Shown here piece after piece: positions 41,825 through 49,133 of a DNA stretch of 64,000 nt. Under the pieces are notes generated by a model. The model did no database searches. It was not told where the DNA came from and saw only the letters and a list, made by a program, of their open reading frames with translations. Made by a program: the position numbers and the translations under genes. Where the stretch lies: positions 6,071,501 through 6,135,500 of the forward strand of contig NZ_CP042176.1 in assembly GCF_005937885.2 (NCBI RefSeq), written 5' to 3'. How positions within the stretch are numbered: the stretch's first letter is position 1; each line of letters starts with the position of its first letter. The DNA comes from Bradyrhizobium sp. KBS0727. Its GTDB lineage: Bacteria; Pseudomonadota; Alphaproteobacteria; Rhizobiales; Xanthobacteraceae.

Positions 41825-43126
41825 ATGATCGAACCGATCATGTATCTGGCGATCGGTTTTCTGGTCTCGATGCTGTTTGGCCTGATGATCGTGCCGCTGG
41901 TGCATAACCGCGCGGTGCGGCTGACGACCCGGCGGCTCGAAGCGGCGACCCCGCTGTCGATGGCCGAGATCCAGGCCGACAAGGACCAGTTGCGCGCGGA
42001 ATTCGCGATGTCGGCGCGGCGGCTCGAGATGAGCGTCGATCAGCTCCGCAACAAGACCACCAGCCAGCTCGCCGAACTCGGCAAGAAATCCGATGCGATC
42101 AATCGCATGAAGATCGAGCTCGGCGAAAAGAACGCCACCATCTTCTCGCTCGAAGCGCGCGAGAAGGCGGTCAAGGAGCAGTTGCGCGCCACCGAAGAGG
42201 AATTCGCGGCCAAGACCGAAATGCTGCGCGGCGCCGAAGCGGCGCTGACCGACAAGCAGGCCGAACTCGCCAAGATCAACCATGAATTGTCCGACCGTTC
42301 GATGATGGCGGATAGCCGCCAGGTCGAACTGGTCGCGGTGCGCACGCAGATCGAGGAACTCAAGGGCCGCGTCGGCGATGCCGAAAAGGAATTTTCGACG
42401 ACGCAAGCCCGGCTCGCGCAGGAACGAACCGAATCCGAAAATGTGACGCGCGAACTGACCGATGCGCGCGGGCGCGTCGAAAACCTGAGCCAGCGCGTCA
42501 CTGATCTGGACCGGCAACTGATCGTCCAGGTCAAGGAAGCCGAGATGCTCGGCAACCGCGTCGCCGATCTGGAAGGCCGCCTCGCCACCCAGGGCAAGCT
42601 CCTGGCCGAACGCGAATACGAAAACAACCAGCTCAAGCAGACCAACGCGGCCGCCGAGCGCATCATGATGGACCTTCGCAACGAGGTCGCGACGGCGTCG
42701 TCGAGCGGCGCCAGTTCGGCGGCGATCGAGAAACTGCGCTCTGAGAAGGCCGCCGTCGAGGAGCAGCTCCGTGTCGCGCGCGACGAACGCGCCAAGCTGC
42801 AGCGCGACATCAACGCGATCCAGCAGCAGGCCGAAAGCTCCTGGGCCACCGAGCGCATGGAAAATGCGCTGCTGCGCGAGCGCATCAACGACATCGCCGC
42901 CGAGGTCGCCAAGCTCGCGATGCAGCTCGAGGGGCCGAATTCGGCGATCGAGGCCATGCTGGCCGCGGAACCGGCGGCCCCCAAGACCCCGGCCAAGCCC
43001 GCCAACGACATCGCCGGAAACAGGGCTGCCGTCCCCGTGGGTCCTTCCGAAGGCGGCGGGACACTGGCCGAACGCATCCGGGCGCTGCAATCCCACGCCT
43101 CCCGCGCCCGCCAGCAGGGGGCGTAA
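41825..43126 (+). CDS. Membrane-anchored long coiled-coil protein
   Basis: This 433-residue protein has an N-terminal membrane segment (MYLAIGFLVSMLFGLMIVPLV) and then about 330 residues of uninterrupted heptad-rich coiled coil (residues about 45-380, Glu/Ala/Leu/Lys/Arg-rich). It ends in an Ala/Pro-rich tail. The topology, with one anchor and a long cytoplasmic rod, resembles cell-shape or polar scaffold proteins such as RmuC- or TipN-like proteins, but no nuclease or named domain is visible. GGAG at 41811-41815 is the ribosome site. The function is unknown. Confidence 0.8.
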   Translation: MIEPIMYLAIGFLVSMLFGLMIVPLVHNRAVRLTTRRLEAATPLSMAEIQADKDQLRAEFAMSARRLEMSVDQLRNKTTSQLAELGKKSDAINRMKIELGEKNATIFSLEAREKAVKEQLRATEEEFAAKTEMLRGAEAALTDKQAELAKINHELSDRSMMADSRQVELVAVRTQIEELKGRVGDAEKEFSTTQARLAQERTESENVTRELTDARGRVENLSQRVTDLDRQLIVQVKEAEMLGNRVADLEGRLATQGKLLAEREYENNQLKQTNAAAERIMMDLRNEVATASSSGASSAAIEKLRSEKAAVEEQLRVARDERAKLQRDINAIQQQAESSWATERMENALLRERINDIAAEVAKLAMQLEGPNSAIEAMLAAEPAAPKTPAKPANDIAGNRAAVPVGPSEGGGTLAERIRALQSHASRARQQGA

Positions 43127-43142
43127 TTCCGCGGCCCTTTTG

Positions 43143-43194
43143 TTTTGACGCGTTTTCTTCACGCGAGCCGGTACCCACCTCGCTCGAAAACGCT
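43143..43194. repeat. Dispersed repeat copy B
   Basis: This is a partial copy of the element at 24353-24452. It shares the TTTTGACGCGTTTTCTT core and ends GAAAACGCT; the left hairpin half of copy A is missing. It lies between the coiled-coil gene and tRNA-Val. Confidence 0.75.
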
Positions 43195-43281
43195 AGGCCA
43201 GGGCGACTGTTCGCTTGACACCATGGGCCCGCAAAACGTAAATCGCGGGCTCTGACGGCCCTCATTTCGGGCCAAATTCCC

Positions 43282-43356
43282 GGACGCATAGCTCAGCGGG
43301 AGAGCGTTCCCTTCACACGGGAGAGGTCCAAGGTTCGATCCCTTGTGCGTCCACCA
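43282..43356 (+). tRNA. tRNA-Val (anticodon CAC)
   Basis: A complete cloverleaf is visible: acceptor GGACGCA pairs with TGCGTCC, D-stem GCTC/GAGC, anticodon arm TTCCC-TTCACAC-GGGAG with anticodon CAC, T-arm CAAGG-TTCGATC-CCTTG. The CCA end is encoded (43354-43356). It reads GUG codons. The base composition drops directly after the 3' end. Confidence 0.95.
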
Positions 43357-43533
43357 TCAATACCTCTGAATCTCCTTCCTATTCCTGATAGCCGCGTACT
43401 TCCGACTTATCGGCAAAGGCGCTGAGGTGGCGCGCACCAGCTTCTCAAGCGCTTTGGCGGCATCCTTCAGGTAGTCGGGCCGCCGTTCAACGAGGATGGA
43501 GGCAATGGAGGGCGCTAAGCCCCTATCATCCAA
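43357..43533 (-). CDS. Possible small ORF abutting the tRNA-Val 3' end
   Basis: On the minus strand a frame from TTG 43533 to the stop at 43357-43359 encodes 58 residues, with ASILVERRPDYLKDAAK and ALEKLVRATSAP, a protein-like amphipathic pattern. The start lies inside the last codons of the hydrolase gene upstream, which would fit coupling. The stop touches the last base of the tRNA. There is no ATG and only a weak ribosome site, so this may be a real small gene, a remnant or chance. I recognise no family. Confidence 0.3.
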   Translation of the reverse strand: MDDRGLAPSIASILVERRPDYLKDAAKALEKLVRATSAPLPISRKYAAIRNRKEIQRY

Positions 43534-44846
43534 TACAGTTGCCCTTGGTCGTCCTTTGTCTCTTTAAGGAAGCGGTCTTTTGCCGACCGATCCCGTAGGA
43601 CGTAGAAGATATCTTGAAGGACTTCCCGGGCGCTTGCGACGTACCCGTGACCCAACGTGGTCAAATCAGCATTCGTCACGTTAACGGTTTCAATGCCGGC
43701 AACCAACATGACTGGTGGCAACAGACCCGCGCGCGGGTACGAATGCAGCCATTCCGCAGCTTCCACGGCGCGGTCTCTCGATGAAACGTACATCGTTGTC
43801 CGCCGAGCAATCTTGGAATACGCCGCGCATAGGTTTTTGAATGTTCTGGCATCAACGTCAGCAGCGGCGAGAATGATTTGGTCGAACGGCACTGACGTTC
43901 GCGCCTGCGCTGATGATGCTATATTGTTCACGGCTCGCAGAACGCCACGGTTGCCCATGCTGTGCGCGATGATATGAACCCTGGCGGCTCCAGACTTTTC
44001 GGCGAAGTCGGCTAGGAATTTGGTTATTGCGGGTTCACTGGCTTCGATGGTGGCCTCATCGGCCGGATAACCCTCAACGTTTCCTTTCGAAGGCCAACTA
44101 AAGAACGCCATCGCCCCTTTGATGCCTAGGTCATATCCAATCTGGGCTGCTCGAAGGGCCGCATCCTGAAAGCTGACATTGTAACCGTGGATGAAGACGA
44201 CGGCGTCTCTCTCGCTCACGTCAATTGTCTCAAGCTGTGAGGCAATACGCTTCCAAAACTCTTCGTCCAAAACTTCTTGGTTTCTGACAATGGTCAGGCG
44301 GTCATCAATCCCCGTAAACCAGCGGCGAATAAGCGATGAGCCGAGAGAACCCAATTTGTGAGACTTCGGAATGTTCACTTCGCAGAAGCCGTATTGGACA
44401 GCATCTACCTGTTCGGAAGTAAATCCCTTGGATAGGTCCCTTTGGTCATTGGGCGCGCGATTGGTGCCATACCAGACTTTGTAGGCGTGGATGACGTCGA
44501 GCTCTTTTCGTGCCTCCACATCTTCCCGATAAGAAGGCTTCGGTTCGGACGCTTGTATTGGTACTCTTAGTTCGTCTTGGGATTGTAGTTTGAGTACCAA
44601 AATCTTATTCAAATCTTGCAGCGACTTGGATGCCTCAACATCTTTTGGCGTTAAAGCAATTTTCAATCCCTCCATTCGAAGGCCTTGATTAACCAGGACA
44701 GCAAACTGACGCCAACGCTGTCCATCGAGAATTCCAGCCCTGAGGTTTGTGGATGGGTTGACTGAAGCGTCCGACCCAAGAAACCGTTGCAGTTCGAAAA
44801 TCAGAATTCGAAGAATTATGTTTTGGTCTAAGCGTACAGGCGGCAT
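43515..44846 (-). CDS. Alpha/beta hydrolase (DUF900 type) with unknown N-terminal domain
   Basis: This 443-residue protein has a DUF900-like hydrolase from about residue 122 on: VWYGTNRAP, FIHGYNVSF (oxyanion region), nucleophile Ser296 in HIIAHSMGN, an Asp in AAADVDA (about 330) and His400 (TTLGHGY). The first 110 residues are a separate helical domain (QNIILRILIFELQRFL) that I do not recognise; it has no signal peptide or membrane segment, so the enzyme is cytoplasmic. The gene is visibly AT-richer than the surrounding DNA and follows a tRNA, so it is probably acquired. Substrate unknown. Confidence 0.85.
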   Translation of the reverse strand: MPPVRLDQNIILRILIFELQRFLGSDASVNPSTNLRAGILDGQRWRQFAVLVNQGLRMEGLKIALTPKDVEASKSLQDLNKILVLKLQSQDELRVPIQASEPKPSYREDVEARKELDVIHAYKVWYGTNRAPNDQRDLSKGFTSEQVDAVQYGFCEVNIPKSHKLGSLGSSLIRRWFTGIDDRLTIVRNQEVLDEEFWKRIASQLETIDVSERDAVVFIHGYNVSFQDAALRAAQIGYDLGIKGAMAFFSWPSKGNVEGYPADEATIEASEPAITKFLADFAEKSGAARVHIIAHSMGNRGVLRAVNNIASSAQARTSVPFDQIILAAADVDARTFKNLCAAYSKIARRTTMYVSSRDRAVEAAEWLHSYPRAGLLPPVMLVAGIETVNVTNADLTTLGHGYVASAREVLQDIFYVLRDRSAKDRFLKETKDDQGQLYWMIGA

Positions 44847-44909
44847 GGCGGGCTCACCGTCAAATCGAAAACCTAAGCTCTAGCCGACATCGAACGGCCT
44901 AACAACCAT

Positions 44910-44928
44910 CCGTTGAGCAATTCAACGG
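44910..44928. repeat. Short inverted repeat after the low-GC hydrolase region
   Basis: CCGTTGA (44910-44916) and TCAACGG (44922-44928) flank GCAAT. It lies in the 248-base gap between the divergent hydrolase start and the TctC-like gene end. It could be an operator or part of an element boundary; no T-run follows. Confidence 0.5.
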
Positions 44929-45094
44929 CCCTGAACTTGTTAGTGGCTACTTATGTTCAGCACACCTATGACGATGCTAAGCTAAGCACGTGGCCGGCGG
45001 ACGAACCTATGCCGCCAAAACCATATTCATTCCCCGACTCGTCATCCTTGCAGCACTGCCGCAGCAGATCCAACGTCGCTGAAGCCTGCTCCGA

Positions 45095-46072
45095 CTACTT
45101 CCTGGCATCGACCGCTGCAAAAGCCGCCTTCCATTTCTCGACATCGGCACGAATGAAATCGGCAAACTCTTTCGGCGTGCTGCCAACCGGATCGGTACCT
45201 TGCAACTTCAGAGCTCTCTGGACTTCCTCGTCCTTCAACGCCTCATTTGCCGCGATTGAAAGCCGATCGATGATGGCCGATGGCGTTCCGGCCGGGGCAA
45301 GAAGACCGATCCAGACTCCCGCGTCGTATTCACTCATTCCCGCTTCGGCAAGGGTTGGTACGTTCGGCATGATGGTCGCGCGCCTCGGTTGGGCGACGGC
45401 GAAGGCTTTCAGCTTTCCGGCCTCGACATGCGGCGCAAGCGTTGCCGCCACATTGAACATCAGCGTGATGCGCCCGGCGAGCAGATCGCTGACGGCCTGA
45501 TTGCTTCCGCCCTGGTAGGGCACGATCACGACGCTGGTGCCGGCCTTTTGGTTGAACAACTCCGCGGCCATATGGCTGGCCGTCCCCGCGCCCGACGAGC
45601 CGAAAGTGAGCGTTTCCGGTCTGCTCTTCGCCAGCGCGATCAGCTCGCTCAGGTTTGAAGCCGGCACCGAGGGATGCGCCACGAGCACATTGGGCACGAC
45701 GCCGAGAAGGGCAATCGGCGCGAGCATCTTGCCAAGGTCGAAACTGGATTTTGTTTGCGCCGGGTTGAGCGTGTTGGCGATCGTCGCCGTGAACAGCGCA
45801 TATCCATCGGCCGGCGCTCGCGCGACGGCCTCGGCGCCGATCATGCTGCTGTTTCCTGCCCGATTTTCGATGATGACGGGCTGGCCGAGCTTGGTCTCCA
45901 TCCGCTTGCTGACGAGGCGCGTGAGGATGTCGGCCGCGGAGCCCGGTCCAAAGCCGACGACAATCTTGATGGGTTGTGTCGGATAGTTTTCCGCCGCGGC
46001 GTCGCCACCGGCCACAACAGCCACTGTCATGGCCAGGCACAGTCCCGCGGTCTTGAGTAGATCGCTAAACAT
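45095..46072 (-). CDS. Tripartite tricarboxylate transporter substrate-binding protein (Bug/TctC family)
   Basis: From ATG 46072 (GGGGGGAG 4 bases upstream) the product has 325 residues: a signal peptide (cleavage near DAAA-EN), then a Bug-type two-lobed binding protein with YPTQPIKIVVGFGPGSAADI, ENRAGNSSMIGAEAVARAPADGY, and the LTFGSSGAGTASHMAAELF segment. The family binds carboxylates in the periplasm. No TctA/TctB membrane subunit is in the window, so it is an orphan. It is divergent from a carboxymuconolactone decarboxylase-like gene, and the pair probably shares a catabolic theme. Confidence 0.93.
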   Translation of the reverse strand: MFSDLLKTAGLCLAMTVAVVAGGDAAAENYPTQPIKIVVGFGPGSAADILTRLVSKRMETKLGQPVIIENRAGNSSMIGAEAVARAPADGYALFTATIANTLNPAQTKSSFDLGKMLAPIALLGVVPNVLVAHPSVPASNLSELIALAKSRPETLTFGSSGAGTASHMAAELFNQKAGTSVVIVPYQGGSNQAVSDLLAGRITLMFNVAATLAPHVEAGKLKAFAVAQPRRATIMPNVPTLAEAGMSEYDAGVWIGLLAPAGTPSAIIDRLSIAANEALKDEEVQRALKLQGTDPVGSTPKEFADFIRADVEKWKAAFAAVDARK

Positions 46073-46227
46073 CACTCCCCCCTTACGCGCCAACTCCTTA
46101 CGCGCCAAGCATTCGCTTGTCGTTTTCTTGACGGCCACAAACAACGGCCATACAGATCGATCATCATTCTATTTTTTATTGCCGATCGGGTTCACTGTAG
46201 CTCGGCCGCGGACGAAGGGAAATCACT

Positions 46228-46614
46228 ATGCGTTCAGACTCCTCCCGCCGATCGCGCGGTGCACAAAAAATCGGCGAGGTTCTCGGTCAGACGCCGGAAC
46301 AGGTCGAGCGATCACTCGGCGATGTTGCGCCGCAACTCGCGACCTACGTGCTCGAGACGATCTATGGCGAAGTCTACCAAAGCCCGACACTTGATTTGCG
46401 CACGAGACAGATCGTGACCGTCGCAGCACTAGCGACGCTTGGGACGGCGGCGCCGCAGCTCCGAACGCATATTGGCGGAGCCCTTCGATGTGGCGTGACG
46501 CGGGACGAACTGGTCGAAATCATGATGCAGCTCGCGCCTTTTGCCGGCGTCGCGGCCGCCATCAACGGCGTCGCGGCCTGCCGCGAGGTTTTCGCGGCCG
46601 CCGATAAGTCCTGA
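46228..46614 (+). CDS. Carboxymuconolactone decarboxylase family protein
   Basis: This 128-residue protein is a single CMD domain, with DLRTRQIVTVAALATLG and LRTHIGGALRCGVTRDELVEIMMQ, the two conserved helices. The usual CxxC of AhpD-type members is absent, so it is closer to the gamma-carboxymuconolactone decarboxylase branch. It precedes an alpha/beta hydrolase on the same strand (gap 37 bases). In the beta-ketoadipate pathway these two activities act in sequence, so they may form a small ring-cleavage-product module. Confidence 0.9.
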   Translation: MRSDSSRRSRGAQKIGEVLGQTPEQVERSLGDVAPQLATYVLETIYGEVYQSPTLDLRTRQIVTVAALATLGTAAPQLRTHIGGALRCGVTRDELVEIMMQLAPFAGVAAAINGVAACREVFAAADKS

Positions 46615-46651
46615 GCGCGGGATCGAACAATCACCACGGGAGTGGGCTGGA

Positions 46652-47416
46652 ATGGTTTGGCATACGACGATCGGTAACGGCCCGACGAAAGTCCTGGTCA
46701 TCCATGGGTGGTTTTGGGATCACCGGGTATTTACCCCGATGTTCGATGCGCTCGACCGCGACCTTTACACCTACGCCTTTATGGATATCCGCGGTTATGG
46801 CCATTCGCGCGACATCGCCGGCGCATTCTCCATCAGCGAGGTCGCCGCGGATGCTATCGCGCTCGCCGACCAGCTTGGCTGGCAGGAATTTCACGTGGTC
46901 GGCCATTCCATGGGCGGCAAGGCGGTTCAGAAGATCGCGATGGACGCCCCGGCGCGGATAAGATCCGTGGTCGCCGTGACGCCGGTGCCAGCCTCGGCCT
47001 TGCCTTTTGACGACGAGGTATTCGGCTTCTTCGCGTCGGCATGCGAACGCGACGCTGCCGCACTGGCCATCATGGGCGATTCGCTCGGCAATCGCGTCTC
47101 GGCAATCTGGCTGCAGCTGATGCTCCGACGCGCACGGGAGACCGCTACGCCCGCAGCGTTCAAAAATTATATGCAGTCGTTCATCAGAGACGACTACTCG
47201 GCGATGGCAAACAAGGTCACAGCACCGATGCTGGTGCTCTATGGCGAGCACGACAACGGCGTCAGTGAAGCCATGGTGAAGGCTGTCTATCCGGGCCTCT
47301 ATCCGCACGCCGAGATCGAGAAGATCGGCAATTGCGGACACTACCCGATGCAGGAAACGCCGATCATCCTCGCAACCAGGATTCAGACGTTTCTTTCTCA
47401 AAGCACCGCAAGCTGA
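46652..47416 (+). CDS. Alpha/beta hydrolase (beta-ketoadipate enol-lactonase-like)
   Basis: From ATG 46652 the product has 254 residues with a full alpha/beta hydrolase core: HGWFWDHRVF (oxyanion region), nucleophile motif GHSMGG, Asp in VLYGEHDNGVSE and a late His in GNCGHYP. Such enzymes act on esters or lactones in the cytoplasm. The place after a CMD-family gene suggests an enol-lactone-type substrate as with PcaD, but the family is broad. GGGAG precedes the ATG at a suitable distance. A perfect 14-base palindrome follows the gene at 47426-47439. Confidence 0.87.
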   Translation: MVWHTTIGNGPTKVLVIHGWFWDHRVFTPMFDALDRDLYTYAFMDIRGYGHSRDIAGAFSISEVAADAIALADQLGWQEFHVVGHSMGGKAVQKIAMDAPARIRSVVAVTPVPASALPFDDEVFGFFASACERDAAALAIMGDSLGNRVSAIWLQLMLRRARETATPAAFKNYMQSFIRDDYSAMANKVTAPMLVLYGEHDNGVSEAMVKAVYPGLYPHAEIEKIGNCGHYPMQETPIILATRIQTFLSQSTAS

Positions 47417-47425
47417 GAACATAGT

Positions 47426-47439
47426 GGAACGATCGTTCC
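47426..47439. promoter_or_regulatory. Perfect 14-bp palindrome
   Basis: GGAACGATCGTTCC is a perfect palindrome 10 bases after the hydrolase stop and 170 bases before the DUF4118 gene. It has the size and symmetry of a dimeric repressor operator, but no adjacent regulator gene is present. Confidence 0.35.
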
Positions 47440-47608
47440 GTTACGCACCTCGGACATTTGCTTGCCTCCCGGATCCGGTCGGCCCAACACCGCCCGCCTC
47501 ACAAAATTCCGAAAACTTCCCGCTCCGCCTGGCCGCTCCGGGGCTTTTATTTGTGCCCTTCCTCCGCTAGCCTCCCGGCTTTCAGCATCCGATTTTGGGG
47601 GGAATTTG

Positions 47609-47980
47609 ATGCGCCATCGGACTAATTACCTGCGCAGGTTGCAGCCATGGTCGATCGCGACCTTCGCGGCCGCGATCGCGGCGGTGGTGTTTGCGGCCAC
47701 CATGCAGGAGATCGTGGCGACCTTCGGCATCACGCCTTACTTCGCCGGCTTCATTCCTGCGATCCTGGTGGTGAGCCTCGTCGGCGGCGCGCCGGCCGGC
47801 ACCTTTGCGGCCATCCTCACCATTCCGGTGGTGTGGTGGGCGTTCATGCCGCCACACTTCGAGTTCAATCCGCTGACCGCCGACGACTACGACCGGTTCG
47901 CCATCTTCGTGCTGGTCAGTGCACTGGTGATCTGCTTTTCCCACCTCTATCGGGAAGCGCGCATCCTGATGCGGAAATAG
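47609..47980 (+). CDS. DUF4118 (KdpD-type membrane domain) protein
   Basis: From ATG 47609 (GGGGGGAA ribosome site) the product has 123 residues with three to four hydrophobic segments and the family-like VSLVGGAPAGTFAAILTIPVVWWAF and FVLVSALVICFSHLYREA. DUF4118 is the membrane sensing domain of KdpD-like kinases; here it stands alone without a kinase domain. The next small membrane protein gene starts 6 bases after the stop. The function is unknown; the pair may form a membrane complex. Confidence 0.82.
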   Translation: MRHRTNYLRRLQPWSIATFAAAIAAVVFAATMQEIVATFGITPYFAGFIPAILVVSLVGGAPAGTFAAILTIPVVWWAFMPPHFEFNPLTADDYDRFAIFVLVSALVICFSHLYREARILMRK

Positions 47981-47986
47981 CGGCCG

Positions 47987-48220
47987 ATGCGCTATCCGAA
48001 ACTCGCCGTGACAATCACCAGCCTCGCCGGCGGCGCGGTCGGATTGCTGGCGCCGATCGGCGTCGTCAAATGGCTGCTGCGGACCGAGCCGGAAGACGCC
48101 GGCATCCTGACGCTGTTTTTCCTGCCGGTATGGTGCCTGCTGGTGGTCGCGGGCCTGCTGATCGGCCGCCGTCTCGGGCTATCGATGTCAGGCGGCAAGC
48201 GCATGCATCTCAAGACCTGA
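47987..48220 (+). CDS. Small two-pass membrane protein
   Basis: This 77-residue protein has two hydrophobic segments (LAVTITSLAGGAVGLLAPIGVV and LTLFFLPVWCLLVVAGLLIG) joined by a short acidic loop, and a basic C-terminus. It begins 6 bases after the DUF4118 gene, so the two are surely co-transcribed. I do not recognise a family. Confidence 0.72.
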   Translation: MRYPKLAVTITSLAGGAVGLLAPIGVVKWLLRTEPEDAGILTLFFLPVWCLLVVAGLLIGRRLGLSMSGGKRMHLKT

Positions 48221-48277
48221 CGCTTGTCGCTCGGCTTCCGCGGTAAGCGTGAAGCCGAGTGCGCGATCGTCGCTGGT

Positions 48278-48463
48278 TCATGCGCAGGCCTGCAGGAGAC
48301 GGGTGCTCTCGGCGGGCGCGAGATGCTCATGGTCGCGGACGATGATGGTGACCTGCCAGCCTTCGCTGGCCCACACCCGCGCCTTGGCAAGCGCCATCAG
48401 TGAACTCGCCCTGTCCATCCTGACGGTCTCGTTTCCGCGTTCTGCGACGATCCTGTAGGTCAT
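48278..48463 (-). CDS. Small conserved-looking hypothetical protein (61 residues)
   Basis: This 61-residue soluble protein (MTYRIVAERGNETVRMDR; LAKARVWASEGWQVTIIV) has a compact alternating strand-helix-strand pattern and a clear AAGGGGAT ribosome site before the ATG. It looks like a real small domain, as found widely in Bradyrhizobium, but the function is unknown. It is transcribed away from the two membrane protein genes and stands alone. Confidence 0.7.
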   Translation of the reverse strand: MTYRIVAERGNETVRMDRASSLMALAKARVWASEGWQVTIIVRDHEHLAPAESTRLLQACA

Positions 48464-48583
48464 GATATCCCCTTACGCACTCAACGATGCCAGGAGATGT
48501 TTGACGGCGGCTTTGGCCGCAGTTTGCCGACAATTTGTCCAATCGGCGGCAAGATGCGGCGGACTGAGGCACGCTGGAGGCCC

Positions 48584-49099
48584 TCACTCCGCGCTCAAAC
48601 CCGCCTCCTTCAGCCGTCCGGCAAACCAGTTCGACAAGGCCTCGTCCTTGACGCCGCTGGTATAGACTTCCGACATCGCGACCTGCTTCTTGCCGAGCGT
48701 CACAAATACGCCGATCCAGTAGGCAAACCACAGATGCGGGTCGGTCAGCGCCCGCAGCTTGTGCTGGTCGTGCTCGACCGGCTGGTGATTGCCTGACTTG
48801 CGGACCTCGATCGCGAGAAGATTGTTGGGGATCGCGCGCTGGTGCACGACGATGTCGGGATAAACCGATTTTCCGAGGTGATCGTCGGTCGAGATGATGG
48901 TGCCGTGCGGCAGCCGCAGCGTGCGGTCGCCGAGCCGGTCGTAGCCGCAGTCGACCTCCCAGCCCGGGAACTCCTTTTCGACATGCACCGCCACCCGGTG
49001 TGTCAGCGTGTGCTCGCCGAGATCCTTTTCGAGCAGAAACGTCTCGCGCGCGTAGAATTCATGGAGTGCCGTGACGACCTTGTTGAGTTCGGTCTGCAT
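48584..49099 (-). CDS. Hypothetical protein with a PD-(D/E)XK-like core
   Basis: This 171-residue soluble protein has a helical N-terminus, then a segment that resembles a restriction-like nuclease core: YPDIVVHQR (Asp near 83), a spacer and LLAIEVRKSGN (Glu near 98), followed by a helix with HDQHKLRAL and a hydrophobic LWFAYWIGVFVTLG strand. In a typical core the last motif is E-x-K; here it is E-V-R-K, so Arg takes the usual Lys place and activity is doubtful. It follows the TPP-enzyme gene on the same strand after 34 bases. Confidence 0.65.
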   Translation of the reverse strand: MQTELNKVVTALHEFYARETFLLEKDLGEHTLTHRVAVHVEKEFPGWEVDCGYDRLGDRTLRLPHGTIISTDDHLGKSVYPDIVVHQRAIPNNLLAIEVRKSGNHQPVEHDQHKLRALTDPHLWFAYWIGVFVTLGKKQVAMSEVYTSGVKDEALSNWFAGRLKEAGLSAE

Positions 49100-49133
49100 G
49101 ACGCCTCCACTGCGCGAGCGGGACGCCCGCCCC

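Noticed and set aside
41105..43162. 685-codon minus-strand frame
   Set aside because: Antisense to the DUF1134 and coiled-coil genes, both of which have better starts and protein-like composition.
43341..45094. Search for a second copy of the tRNA-Val 3' end as an attachment site
   Set aside because: I looked for the 3' part of the tRNA in the gap up to 45094 and found no match, so no att repeat is claimed.
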